Made by a program: the position numbers and the translations under genes | Part shown: positions 1 through 8,059 of the stretch, piece after piece | Layout: each line of letters opens with the position of its first letter | Numbering within the stretch: the first letter of the stretch is position 1 | Assembly: GCF_000017685.1 (NCBI RefSeq) | Contig: NC_010602.1 | Span: forward strand, 620,001-684,000 | Source of the DNA: Leptospira biflexa serovar Patoc strain 'Patoc 1 (Paris)' | GTDB lineage: Bacteria; Spirochaetota; Leptospiria; Leptospirales; Leptospiraceae | DNA: 64,000 nucleotides | Direction: 5' to 3' | The notes under the pieces: model-generated | Databases searched by the model: none | The model's input: the letters and a program-made list of their open reading frames with translations, nothing else | What the model was told of the DNA's origin: nothing

Positions 1-426
1 ATTGTTGGGAAATTTATTAGTAAAAAAATGAGTCGTAGATCGGTAGAGAGTTCTCTCCAAAAAGTATTCGGTCCCAATACACAACCGAATGAAATATTAT
101 TAGAGGAATATTGGAATATTCTAAATTATAATGATGGTAAAAATATTGCCTATTTGATTGGTCGTTTGGTATTTGAGAAAGTGCATTACCAAACTAGATG
201 GATCCAAGCGCAAAAAAATACGAATATTCCTTTTTGTTATATTTGTGGGCCATTTGATCCAAATTCTGGAACTCATATGGCAATTCGTTTTAAAAAAGAA
301 TATCCATTTGCCCCCGTGTTTTATTTATCTAGTTTCATAGGGCACTGGCCTCAAATTGAGGCGCCTGCGGAAGTGGTTTCCGCCTATCTACAATTCCAGA
401 AGGAGATAATTTCGAATCCCAGTTAA
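1..426 (+). CDS. alpha/beta hydrolase, C-terminal part (cut by window start)
   Basis: The reading frame is open from base 1, so the gene begins upstream of the window. What remains is the cap/C-terminal part of an alpha/beta hydrolase of the haloalkane-dehalogenase/epoxide-hydrolase type: a YQTRWI segment, then CGPFDPNSG, which fits the acid-residue strand, and SFIGHWPQIEAP, where the His of GHWPQ is the expected catalytic base. The nucleophile region lies outside the window. An internal ATG at 28 is not needed as a start. The gene ends one base before the PadR-type regulator and is probably co-transcribed with it. The substrate is unknown. Confidence 0.75.
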   Translation: MVGKFISKKMSRRSVESSLQKVFGPNTQPNEILLEEYWNILNYNDGKNIAYLIGRLVFEKVHYQTRWIQAQKNTNIPFCYICGPFDPNSGTHMAIRFKKEYPFAPVFYLSSFIGHWPQIEAPAEVVSAYLQFQKEIISNPS

Positions 427-427
427 G

Positions 428-976
428 ATGAAACGAGAAAGCAAAACACAATATGCACTTTTAGGAATTTTATCACAATGTGAGATGAATGGATATGAAA
501 TTCGTAAATACATCGAATCAACAATCAGCTTTTTTTGGAGCGAAAGTTTTGGTCAGATTTATCCAACCTTAAGTAAGTTGGAGGAAGATGGTTTCATAAA
601 AGAATGGGAAAAGACAGATACCAATGGTAAGAAAAAAAAAGTATTCAAAGTCACTCGCTCTGGATTAGAGGAATTTAGACGATGGATGGACCAATCTCCG
701 ATACAATCGAACAAAAGGAATGAACTTCTATTTAAAGTTTTTTTTGGAAGGCACATGAATCCAAAGTTACTTGTAGAACAACTTGATTCAGAAATCAAAA
801 AACAGAAAGACGACTTAAAAACATTGAAAGTATTCCAAAAAGAACTAAAAACTGACTGGGACAATCATCCAGACAATGAATATTGGAACCTTACCTTAGA
901 ATATGCCGAAAAACAAACTCATTTGAATCTGGAATGGATTCAAAAAGTGAAAGGAAAAATCCAAGAAAAACAATAA
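428..976 (+). CDS. PadR family transcriptional regulator
   Basis: 182 residues. The N-terminal winged helix follows the PadR pattern: YALLGILSQ, NGYEIRKYIE, then FGQIYPTLSKLEEDGFI for the recognition helix and wing, followed by a basic KKKKVFKVT hairpin. The C-terminal half is helical and charged, like the PadR dimerisation domain (Vir_act_alpha_C). It starts 1 bp after the hydrolase stop, so the regulator probably controls its own operon with the hydrolase. PadR proteins are usually phenolic or drug-responsive repressors; the effector here cannot be read from sequence. Confidence 0.9.
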   Translation: MKRESKTQYALLGILSQCEMNGYEIRKYIESTISFFWSESFGQIYPTLSKLEEDGFIKEWEKTDTNGKKKKVFKVTRSGLEEFRRWMDQSPIQSNKRNELLFKVFFGRHMNPKLLVEQLDSEIKKQKDDLKTLKVFQKELKTDWDNHPDNEYWNLTLEYAEKQTHLNLEWIQKVKGKIQEKQ

Positions 977-986
977 AAATCAGAAA

Positions 987-1013
987 CGTAAATCGTTATT
1001 TCATTGATTTACG
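987..1013. promoter_or_regulatory. Perfect 8-bp inverted repeat between padR-like gene and sensor kinase
   Basis: CGTAAATC at 987-994 is repeated inverted as GATTTACG at 1006-1013 with an 11-base spacer, in the 65-bp gap between the PadR gene and the kinase gene. There is no downstream T-run, so an intrinsic terminator is unlikely. It could be an operator, possibly for the adjacent PadR protein, or an RNA hairpin. The assignment is inference from the symmetry alone. Confidence 0.4.
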
Positions 1014-1041
1014 CTAATGAATCTTTATAAAAAAATATAGA

Positions 1042-3192
1042 ATGAAAACGAATTTGATTCGTCAGGCAATAAACTATGTCTTATCATTTTTGTTATTTTC
1101 ATTTTCTTTTCAAAGTTTATTTGCCGAAGAAAAAGTTACCTTACACCTCAAATGGTTCCATCAATTTCAATTTGCTGGCTACTATGCAGCATATGAAAAA
1201 GGGTTCTACAAGGATGTAGGATTGGATGTTGAAATCATTGAAAGCACAGTCGGAATAAAGGGGATACATGAGAAGGTAGTAAAGACAACAGGTCAATATG
1301 GTGTAGGTAGTAATGAGATATTACTTCATAGACATATGGGAAAACCAGTTGTTGTGTTGGGTGTAATCTTTCAACATTCTCCCTCCGTTTTATTTTTTAA
1401 AAAATCTTCTAATGTTCAAAGTATTCATGATTTAGTTGGCAAACGAGTGATGTTAACTCCTTGGATGGAAGAAATCGTCGTCTACCTCAAAAAAGAAGGA
1501 ATTAATACATCGGATCTTCAGATATTAGAACACAGATTCAATCCACGAGATTTAATTGAGGGGAGAGTAGATGCTTTTTCCGGATATGCGACGACTCAGG
1601 CATATGATTTTAAGAAAGCCGGATTTCAATTCATAGCGTATTCTCCAAGGTTAGCTGGAATTGATTTTTATGGAGATAATTTTTTTACAAGTGAAGATGA
1701 ACTAAAAAAACACCCTAATCGTGTAAAAGTTTTTAGAGAAGCTACGTTACGGGGTTGGCAATATGCGATGAGCCACCAAGAAGAAATCGCAGATCTCATA
1801 TATAATAAATATTCTAAAAAAAATCCAAAGGAACGATTGTTATTTGAAGCAGAACAAATGACACCTCTCATCCAACCTGTATTGGTAGAGATGGGATATA
1901 TGAATCCTGGCCGTTGGAAACACATCAATGATATTTATCATGAACTTGGTATGTTGCCAAAAAACATGAATCTGAAAGGATTTTTGTACGACCCGAATCC
2001 TCCTACTAATTATGAATGGTTATACTATTCTTTTTTTATAATTTTATCTGCTGTTGGGATTATTTGGCTAATACAGTGGAAAAGGCTTAATAAACAATAT
2101 TCCGAAAATTTAAAAAACCAGGTAAAACAAAGAACAGAAGAATTAAGGCAATCAAATGAAAGTTTACAAATTTTAAATCAAAGTTTGGTGAACACGTTAA
2201 AAGAACTTACTGAAGCACAAGATCGATTGTTGGCTTCGGAAAAATTGGCAGTGCTCGGTCAATTGGCTGCAGGAATGGCTCACGAATTGAATACTCCATT
2301 GGGTGCTATCGTTTCATCAAATTTGTCTCTTTTGGATTTTCTTAAGAATAAGTTACATTCTGTGATCTCAACCATCATTCATTTTAATGAGGAAGATTCA
2401 AAACGTTATCATTTGGTTTTAGCTGAAAGTCTGGAAAATCAAACTTACATTGAAGGCAAATTGGAACGTAATCTGAAAAAAGAAATACATCTGAAATTCT
2501 CTCATTTAGAAAAAATGGATTTGTATGGAAGCCACTTACAAATGGTAATTGAAACTGGACTATTTCGGAAACCAAATCAAATTGAATATATATTAGAAAG
2601 CGAAAGATCTTTGGAAATTTTACAAGTTGTATCAAGTATCAATTCAGCATATCGATGTAATCAAATTATTTCAGTTGCGTCAGAAAAGGCGACACATGTA
2701 ATTCGTGCCCTTAAAAATTATTTGGTTTCGGAAAAAGAAACAACTAGCGATGAATCGATAATCGATTTGGAGTCCGAAATAGAGACTATTTTGTCTTTGT
2801 ATCATTATAATTTAAGCAAAGTAACAGTTGTTAAAAACTATGGTACTGATACAAAATGTATAGGCAATCGCGACAAACTAAATCAAGTTTGGATCAATTT
2901 GATCAATAACGGTTTGCATGCAATGTCCTATACTGGAACGTTAGAAATTAAAATTCAATCAATCCAAAAATGGATCAAAGTTTCCGTAATTGACTCAGGA
3001 GTCGGAGTTCCCGATGGTATAAAGGAGAAGATATTTGAGCCTTTTTTTACGACTAAACCAAACGGGGAAGGGATGGGTTTAGGTTTGGATATTTGTAGAA
3101 AAATGATCATTCAGATGGGTGGAAAAATTGAACTTGAACCAGTCAGTCAAGGAGCTTGTTTTTCTGTTTGGTTGCCAAAAGCAAAATTTTAA
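1042..3192 (+). CDS. Hybrid sensor: periplasmic NMT1/THI5-like domain fused to histidine kinase
   Basis: 716 residues. A signal peptide (about 1-28) is followed by an NMT1/THI5-like solute-binding domain (about 30-310; LHLKWFHQFQFAGYYAAYEKGF is cut here to the typical LKWFHQFQFAGYYAA motif). A transmembrane helix lies near 330-350, then a coiled coil, a histidine phosphoacceptor box (GMAHELNTPLGA), an N box (NLINNGLHAM), a G1 box (DSGVGVP) and a G2 box (GMGLGLDICRKM). About 150 residues separate the phospho-His from the last DHp helix, far more than usual. NMT1-like domains bind pyrimidine or thiamine precursors and related small ligands, so the ligand may be of that kind (inference). No response regulator is adjacent. 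Confidence 0.85.
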   Translation: MKTNLIRQAINYVLSFLLFSFSFQSLFAEEKVTLHLKWFHQFQFAGYYAAYEKGFYKDVGLDVEIIESTVGIKGIHEKVVKTTGQYGVGSNEILLHRHMGKPVVVLGVIFQHSPSVLFFKKSSNVQSIHDLVGKRVMLTPWMEEIVVYLKKEGINTSDLQILEHRFNPRDLIEGRVDAFSGYATTQAYDFKKAGFQFIAYSPRLAGIDFYGDNFFTSEDELKKHPNRVKVFREATLRGWQYAMSHQEEIADLIYNKYSKKNPKERLLFEAEQMTPLIQPVLVEMGYMNPGRWKHINDIYHELGMLPKNMNLKGFLYDPNPPTNYEWLYYSFFIILSAVGIIWLIQWKRLNKQYSENLKNQVKQRTEELRQSNESLQILNQSLVNTLKELTEAQDRLLASEKLAVLGQLAAGMAHELNTPLGAIVSSNLSLLDFLKNKLHSVISTIIHFNEEDSKRYHLVLAESLENQTYIEGKLERNLKKEIHLKFSHLEKMDLYGSHLQMVIETGLFRKPNQIEYILESERSLEILQVVSSINSAYRCNQIISVASEKATHVIRALKNYLVSEKETTSDESIIDLESEIETILSLYHYNLSKVTVVKNYGTDTKCIGNRDKLNQVWINLINNGLHAMSYTGTLEIKIQSIQKWIKVSVIDSGVGVPDGIKEKIFEPFFTTKPNGEGMGLGLDICRKMIIQMGGKIELEPVSQGACFSVWLPKAKF

Positions 3193-3244
3193 TTAAACTT
3201 GAATGAAATCATTATCAAAATTCCTAATATTATCTTAATCACCG

Positions 3245-4351
3245 ATGGAACCATTAAAAGAAATATATTCTGTAGATTGGGTGAAAAACCTAAGTCAAAT
3301 AGTAACGCAAGTTGATTCAAAGATCCAACCAGAGGAATTCCAGAAAAAAATATTCGATTCACACTGGAAAAAGTATGAATTGAAAGAAAGAATCAATCGA
3401 ATTGCAGATGTGTTTTTGATTTTTTGGAATCTTCCATTATCTAAAATCGAACCAAAACTATTGAGATTAATTGAGCTATTAAAGAAAAATGGCGTGAGTG
3501 ACTTTAACTTTCCTTATATCTTCGTTAATGATATCGTCACAAAATCTGGACTGAATGATTTCGAAACATCGATGAGAGTTTTTGAAAAAACAACAGTTTT
3601 TTCAAGTGCTGAATTTGCAATTCGCTTCTATTACCAAAATTACTTTGAAAAAACTTTGAAACAAATGGAAAAATGGTCAAAACACAATGATGCATTTGTT
3701 AGGCGACTTGCGAGTGAAGGTAGCCGTCCTTTATTACCTTGGGGAATCGGTATCCCTGCAATAAAAAATAAACCGGAAATTCATATTAAAATTTTAGAGA
3801 ACTTGTGGAATGATGAAAATGAGATAGTGCGTCGGAGTGTGTCAAATCATTTGAATGATATTTCCAAAATCCAACCAGAACTTGTTATCAAATTTTGTGA
3901 ATCTAGATTTGGTGTTTCAAGTGATTTGGATAAAAGTTTAAAACATGCATTGAGAGGATTATTAAAAAAAGGAAATGAAGTCGCTTTGTCTTTTTTTGAT
4001 TATGACACTAACTGGAAACCGAAAAATTTGAAGTTAGATTTAAAAAAGAAAAAAGTAAAAATAGGTGAGTCATTGCCGTTTCAAATTCGCTTTGGTAATC
4101 CTACGAATAAAAAAACAAAAATAAGAATAGAATATAAAATCGGTTTTTTATTAGCAAATGGAAAATATGGAACCAAAGTGTTTCAGTTAGGTGAAAGAAT
4201 GGTGGATGCGAAAGAAGAGATCACCATCAATAAAACCCACCCTTTTCGGCCAATCACAACCCGAGTGTTTTATCCAGGAACACAAAACATCTCCATCGTA
4301 ATGAATGGAAACGAATTAATACAATCAGAATTTGAATTGGTTAAAGGATAA
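3245..4351 (+). CDS. alkC: AlkC-type DNA alkylation repair glycosylase
   Basis: 368 residues. It resembles the AlkC/AlkD HEAT-like-repeat glycosylases, which excise positively charged alkylated bases such as 3-methyladenine. The central block VRRLASEGSRPLLPWG is characteristic of AlkC. After the helical repeats (about 1-250) comes a beta-rich C-terminal segment (about 262-368: KVKIGESLPFQIRFGNP and FELV end), which matches the Ig-like DNA-contacting domain known in AlkC but absent from AlkD. It starts 52 bp after the kinase gene and is followed after 8 bp by a lipoprotein gene. A cytoplasmic repair role is inferred from the family. Confidence 0.82.
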   Translation: MEPLKEIYSVDWVKNLSQIVTQVDSKIQPEEFQKKIFDSHWKKYELKERINRIADVFLIFWNLPLSKIEPKLLRLIELLKKNGVSDFNFPYIFVNDIVTKSGLNDFETSMRVFEKTTVFSSAEFAIRFYYQNYFEKTLKQMEKWSKHNDAFVRRLASEGSRPLLPWGIGIPAIKNKPEIHIKILENLWNDENEIVRRSVSNHLNDISKIQPELVIKFCESRFGVSSDLDKSLKHALRGLLKKGNEVALSFFDYDTNWKPKNLKLDLKKKKVKIGESLPFQIRFGNPTNKKTKIRIEYKIGFLLANGKYGTKVFQLGERMVDAKEEITINKTHPFRPITTRVFYPGTQNISIVMNGNELIQSEFELVKG

Positions 4352-4359
4352 TAGAATCG

Positions 4360-4971
4360 ATGAAGCTGATACAAATCATTGTCTTAATAATGCTAATGGC
4401 TGTGCAAATTTCCTGTTCTGTATTCTATTCTACGGAGCGTCGAAATATCGATTTAGGAAAGGAAAATTACAATCGATCATTGAGTTATGAACTCATTGGG
4501 TGGGATGAAGAATTGGATCGTAGGCGAGTTACTTATATTCTATCTGCATTAGAAAAATCAGGTAAATTTGCATCGGTTAGGCACTATGATCAAACAAGAG
4601 CAGATTTACATCTTCAAATCATCTTGGAATCTAGTCCTAAATTCAAATTCTTTTTAGGTGAATCGACAGAACCTGTTTCTTATCTTGCCGAAAGAAATCA
4701 AAATCGATTTTTAATCTATTTAACAAACAGATTCTTAGCAATTAGCACATTCTTTGTGATTCCTGATATTGATCGAGATGATGATCATTTGTTATTTCGA
4801 CTAAGAAAAAATGGTAATATTCAGAAGGAATATCGATATCCAATTGAATCCTATCAAGTGTTTGGTTGGGTTTCACTTTTATTCATGTGGGTAGATGATC
4901 GAAATGAATGGAATTCGATTCTTTCAGAGAAAGTATCGGAATTTTTAGGAGATGCGAAAAATGACCTATAA
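4360..4971 (+). CDS. Putative lipoprotein, unknown function
   Basis: 203 residues with a lipoprotein signal: a hydrophobic stretch then VQISC, lipidated Cys at about residue 19. No recognised domain. The mature part has an alternating beta/charged pattern (ADLHLQIILESSPKF) and a hydrophobic segment near 125-140 (FLAISTFFVIPD). The next gene encodes a lipoprotein of similar size with comparable design (strand-rich, hydrophobic segment, C-terminal W-rich part), so the two may form an envelope pair. The stop overlaps the next start. Confidence 0.7.
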   Translation: MKLIQIIVLIMLMAVQISCSVFYSTERRNIDLGKENYNRSLSYELIGWDEELDRRRVTYILSALEKSGKFASVRHYDQTRADLHLQIILESSPKFKFFLGESTEPVSYLAERNQNRFLIYLTNRFLAISTFFVIPDIDRDDDHLLFRLRKNGNIQKEYRYPIESYQVFGWVSLLFMWVDDRNEWNSILSEKVSEFLGDAKNDL

Positions 4972-5488
4972 AATGATGCGTTTACTCTGTTGTTTGAGTC
5001 CTTTGTTTTTATTACTTCAATGTGCTGCTTTTCCGGATCCAGTGACTTCAAAGAATCGAAATTTGAAATTAAATAGTGAAAAAAAGGTAAATTTAATTTT
5101 TACAGGTTTTTATCGTTACGAAAAGGAGAAGGAGGAAATTATTGAAAACATTAAAAAACAAGGATTTTTTTATGATCAAACATCTCCTATCACCTTAGAA
5201 GTAATATTACAAAAAAAAGATATAAAATACCGATACCCTCTCATTCACAAACTTCATTTTTTACTTACTTTTTTATCAGGAGGAATCATTCCATCACATA
5301 TTAGAACAGAACATACTCTAACATTCCGATATTCAAAATCTGAGATCATTTTGATGGAAAATGAATATTCGATAGGTATGGATCAATGGCGTGGAATTCC
5401 TGTTATACTCCTCATGATTACACATTGGCCGAATCGTATTTACAAAGAACAATTAGTGGAAACAACACGATTGGAGTTTATTGAATGA
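4961..5488 (+). CDS. Putative lipoprotein, unknown function
   Basis: About 175 residues from the ATG at 4961, chosen because AGGAG (4947-4951) sits 9 bases upstream; the in-frame ATG at 4952 directly abuts that motif and is unlikely. The signal peptide ends in LLLQCAAF, giving a lipid Cys. The mature part includes strand-like PITLEVILQKKD, a hydrophobic stretch (HFLLTFLSGGIIPSH) and a tryptophan-containing C-terminus. It overlaps the upstream lipoprotein by 11 bp and the downstream esterase by 4 bp, which indicates translational coupling. No function is recognised. Confidence 0.7.
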   Translation: MTYKMMRLLCCLSPLFLLLQCAAFPDPVTSKNRNLKLNSEKKVNLIFTGFYRYEKEKEEIIENIKKQGFFYDQTSPITLEVILQKKDIKYRYPLIHKLHFLLTFLSGGIIPSHIRTEHTLTFRYSKSEIILMENEYSIGMDQWRGIPVILLMITHWPNRIYKEQLVETTRLEFIE

Positions 5489-6408
5489 ACAAGTTTTATA
5501 TATTTTTATTTTATTTTGTACTAAGTTTTTTTTCATGTATGGGTTTTTTTTATAAGTTAACACCAAATCAAAAAAATGACTTTTTTCTTTTGAATGATGT
5601 GAAACGGACTTATTTGGTTCATTATCCGAAAAATTGGAATGGTTTGCCTATACCAATGTTAGTTGCTTTGCATGGACGATTTGGAACTGGAATTTCCATG
5701 ATGAAACAAACTAAATTAAATGAACTAGCAGATGCAAAAGGATTTATTGTAATATTTCCTGATGGATATAAAAGAAGTTGGGCAGATGGAAGGGGGAGTT
5801 CACCCGCAGATGAGAATTCTATCAATGATGTTGTATTTATCGAATCGATTGTCAAAAGGATGGTGGCAGAAGGATCTGTAAATCCAAGTTCTGTTTTTTT
5901 AGTGGGTCATTCTAACGGTGGTTTTATGGCACAGAGACTTGCGGTTGAAAAACCAGAATTATGGAAAGGTGTTATGAGTGTCGCAGCGCAGTTATCTGTA
6001 TTTTTATTGAAATCAAAACATAAGTATAAAACAATTCCTGTTTCGATGGGAATTATGGCTGGGACGGCGGATCCACTTGTCCCATATAGCGGTGGATATG
6101 TGAGGGATGGAAAAGAAATTTTGTCAGTCACGGATAGTATCCTCCGATGGAAAGAATGGAGTGGATGTAATGATTCGGTTCAAAAGAATACTAAAGAGTT
6201 TCAAGAAGAAAACGATGTAATAAAGATTGATTTTGAACGATTTGATTCATGTGAAGAGAATAAAGTTGTGGAACTCATACGGTTGAACGGATTAGGTCAT
6301 AGTTGGCCTGGAGAAACACCAATGATTCCTTTTATCAATCAAGGAAAAACTACGAAAGTAATTGATGGGTCAATGTTGGTTTGGGAATTTATGGAAAGTA
6401 TAAAATGA
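5485..6408 (+). CDS. PHB-depolymerase/feruloyl-esterase-like lipoprotein hydrolase
   Basis: 307 residues. The signal segment ends in LSFFSC, so it is probably a lipoprotein. The alpha/beta-hydrolase core has LVALHGRFGTG (oxyanion region), FPDGYKRSWADGRG, the nucleophile elbow GHSNGGFMA, the acid loop GTADPLVPYSG and GLGHSWPGE with the catalytic His. This order is that of the LpqC/poly(3-hydroxybutyrate) depolymerase family of secreted esterases. The ATGA overlap with the preceding lipoprotein and the ATGA overlap with the following SDR indicate one operon. The natural ester substrate is unknown. Confidence 0.85.
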   Translation: MNKFYIFLFYFVLSFFSCMGFFYKLTPNQKNDFFLLNDVKRTYLVHYPKNWNGLPIPMLVALHGRFGTGISMMKQTKLNELADAKGFIVIFPDGYKRSWADGRGSSPADENSINDVVFIESIVKRMVAEGSVNPSSVFLVGHSNGGFMAQRLAVEKPELWKGVMSVAAQLSVFLLKSKHKYKTIPVSMGIMAGTADPLVPYSGGYVRDGKEILSVTDSILRWKEWSGCNDSVQKNTKEFQEENDVIKIDFERFDSCEENKVVELIRLNGLGHSWPGETPMIPFINQGKTTKVIDGSMLVWEFMESIK

Positions 6409-7112
6409 CCCAAGTAGCCGTTGTGACTGGTGCTTCTCGTGGAATTGGCCTCTCAATATCCAAGGTATTACTCGAGTTAGGTTATACAGTTTATGGAATC
6501 TGTAGAAACCCAGAAACATGTAATTTTTACGAAGAAAATTTCCATTTGATCAAAGGTGACTTAAAAGATCCTAAAACGATTCCCATATTTTTGGAACAAA
6601 TTCCCAATAGAGACAAAATTCGTATCCTTGTGAATAATGCAGGACTCTCGTACTTCGCACCCATTGAGGAATTATCATCGGATAAAATTTCAGAAATGAC
6701 TCAGGTTCTTTTGAATGCACCCATGATACTTTCAAGTTCACTGACAAGGATTTTGAAACAAAACGAAGGAAGAATCTTCTTTATTGGTTCTGTATCTGGA
6801 TTTCAAATTTCTCCTTGGGGGAATGTGTATGGCTCACTGAAAGCAGGATTACACCAATTTGCTAGATTATTGTATGATGAACTTCGTAAATATTCAGTGA
6901 AGGTTCATTTGGTGATTCCAGATATTACCAAAACTGATTTTTATCATGATTTGAACATTGAGCCAGACTCAGATCCAAGATCATATTTAATACCAGATCA
7001 GATTGCTAATGTAGTGAAGCAGATACTATTGGATCAGAGTGGATTGGTTGTACCGGAAATTGTAGTGAGACCTGAAGTTTTTAAACTGAAACGTAAGAAG
7101 TTTCAAAAATAA
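6405..7112 (+). CDS. Short-chain dehydrogenase/reductase (SDR)
   Basis: About 235 residues from the ATG at 6405, which overlaps the esterase stop as ATGA. The Rossmann motif TGASRGIG lies at the N-terminus, NNAG near residue 80, a Ser in GSVSGF near 133 and the catalytic YGSLK (YxxxK) near 146. These fit a classical SDR using NAD(P)H. The C-terminal substrate loop is not diagnostic. It is the last gene of the plus-strand run and ends one base short of a convergent gene. Confidence 0.9.
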   Translation: MTQVAVVTGASRGIGLSISKVLLELGYTVYGICRNPETCNFYEENFHLIKGDLKDPKTIPIFLEQIPNRDKIRILVNNAGLSYFAPIEELSSDKISEMTQVLLNAPMILSSSLTRILKQNEGRIFFIGSVSGFQISPWGNVYGSLKAGLHQFARLLYDELRKYSVKVHLVIPDITKTDFYHDLNIEPDSDPRSYLIPDQIANVVKQILLDQSGLVVPEIVVRPEVFKLKRKKFQK

Positions 7113-7113
7113 A

Positions 7114-7635
7114 TCATTCCCCAATTGATTGGGCATCGTCAGTGAAAGTGTTTAATGGCACTTGTCCTAAACTCTCTTCATTCGAAGCTGATGCACCATC
7201 ATTTGATAAAGAAGGTAATGACTTTGAAATCATTGAATCTTCGTCTTGTTTGCGTTTGATGGCACGGATTTTTCCATCCGTTTCATACAATCTTTCGATT
7301 ACTTTTTTTAGTAATAAAAATAAGAACTCGGGACTTTCTTGGCTCATCTGAACAAAAGTAGTTCTGTTGATGATACCAAGTTTTGCTGATTCTGAGACAA
7401 CTACGATGGAAGCAGCTCTCGGGCTATTATTGATGATAGCCATTTCTCCAAAAAATTCACCAGGAAGAATACTTCTAAGTTTTGTATGTTTTCCATCAAT
7501 TTGTTTGTATATGTCCAATTGACCTTCAAACAAAAAAAACATGGCGCCATTAGAAGGAACACCTTCTTTAAAAAGGACTTCCCCTCGTTTGATGTTGATC
7601 ATACTAAGTTTAGCGAGCGATTCTTTAAGTCCCAT
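7114..7635 (-). CDS. Cyclic nucleotide-binding domain protein (second copy)
   Basis: About 173 residues from the ATG at 7635 (a GTG lies one codon upstream). A single cNMP-binding beta-roll: RGEVLFKEG, then the phosphate-binding cassette GEFFGEMAIINNSPRAAS, whose Gly-Glu and Arg are the residues that hold the cyclic phosphate. The C-terminus is a charged, Ser-rich tail with no DNA-binding domain, so this is not a CRP-type regulator by sequence. It overlaps the preceding CNB gene by 11 bp, and the two proteins look like paralogues. Confidence 0.85.
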   Translation of the reverse strand: MGLKESLAKLSMINIKRGEVLFKEGVPSNGAMFFLFEGQLDIYKQIDGKHTKLRSILPGEFFGEMAIINNSPRAASIVVVSESAKLGIINRTTFVQMSQESPEFLFLLLKKVIERLYETDGKIRAIKRKQDEDSMISKSLPSLSNDGASASNEESLGQVPLNTFTDDAQSIGE

Positions 7636-8059
7636 CACTTACCTCAGTTAGATCTTTTAGCTTTTGTTCTGCTTCAATTAGTCTTTCTACATAGGTTTGT
7701 AACAATGCATAAACAAACATCGGATTTGAATTGGCGATGCGTATTAAGTTTTGTTTGTCTAAGATACCTAACTGTGCACGATCTGATTCGATGAAGACTG
7801 TCATCGCTCTCGCGTGGGAAGAAATGAGTGCGATCTCACCAAAAAACTCTCCTGTCGAAAGTTTCCTTACTTCATGAAAATTGCCTTGATCAGGTGCTCC
7901 CATCCCAACAGACAATGTTCCACTTAAGATAAAATACATTTTTTCGTTAGATGGATCACCTTCACGAACTATAATTTCACCTCGTTTGAATGTCTTTGTT
8001 GGGACAGTATTAACAAAGTCGAATATATTGATACGATTATCTTTTTTGGGAATGGACAT
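7625..8059 (-). CDS. Cyclic nucleotide-binding domain protein (first copy)
   Basis: 144 residues, essentially one cNMP-binding domain: KRGEIIVREGDPSNE, YFILSGTLSV, then the cassette TGEFFGEIALISSHARAMT, keeping the Glu and an Arg. There is no output domain, so it would act through protein contacts. The start overlaps the ankyrin gene's stop by one base (TAATG), and its own end overlaps the second CNB gene. With two cyclase genes 5-10 kb away, it is a plausible intracellular cAMP/cGMP receptor (inference). Confidence 0.85.
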   Translation of the reverse strand: MSIPKKDNRINIFDFVNTVPTKTFKRGEIIVREGDPSNEKMYFILSGTLSVGMGAPDQGNFHEVRKLSTGEFFGEIALISSHARAMTVFIESDRAQLGILDKQNLIRIANSNPMFVYALLQTYVERLIEAEQKLKDLTEVSDGT

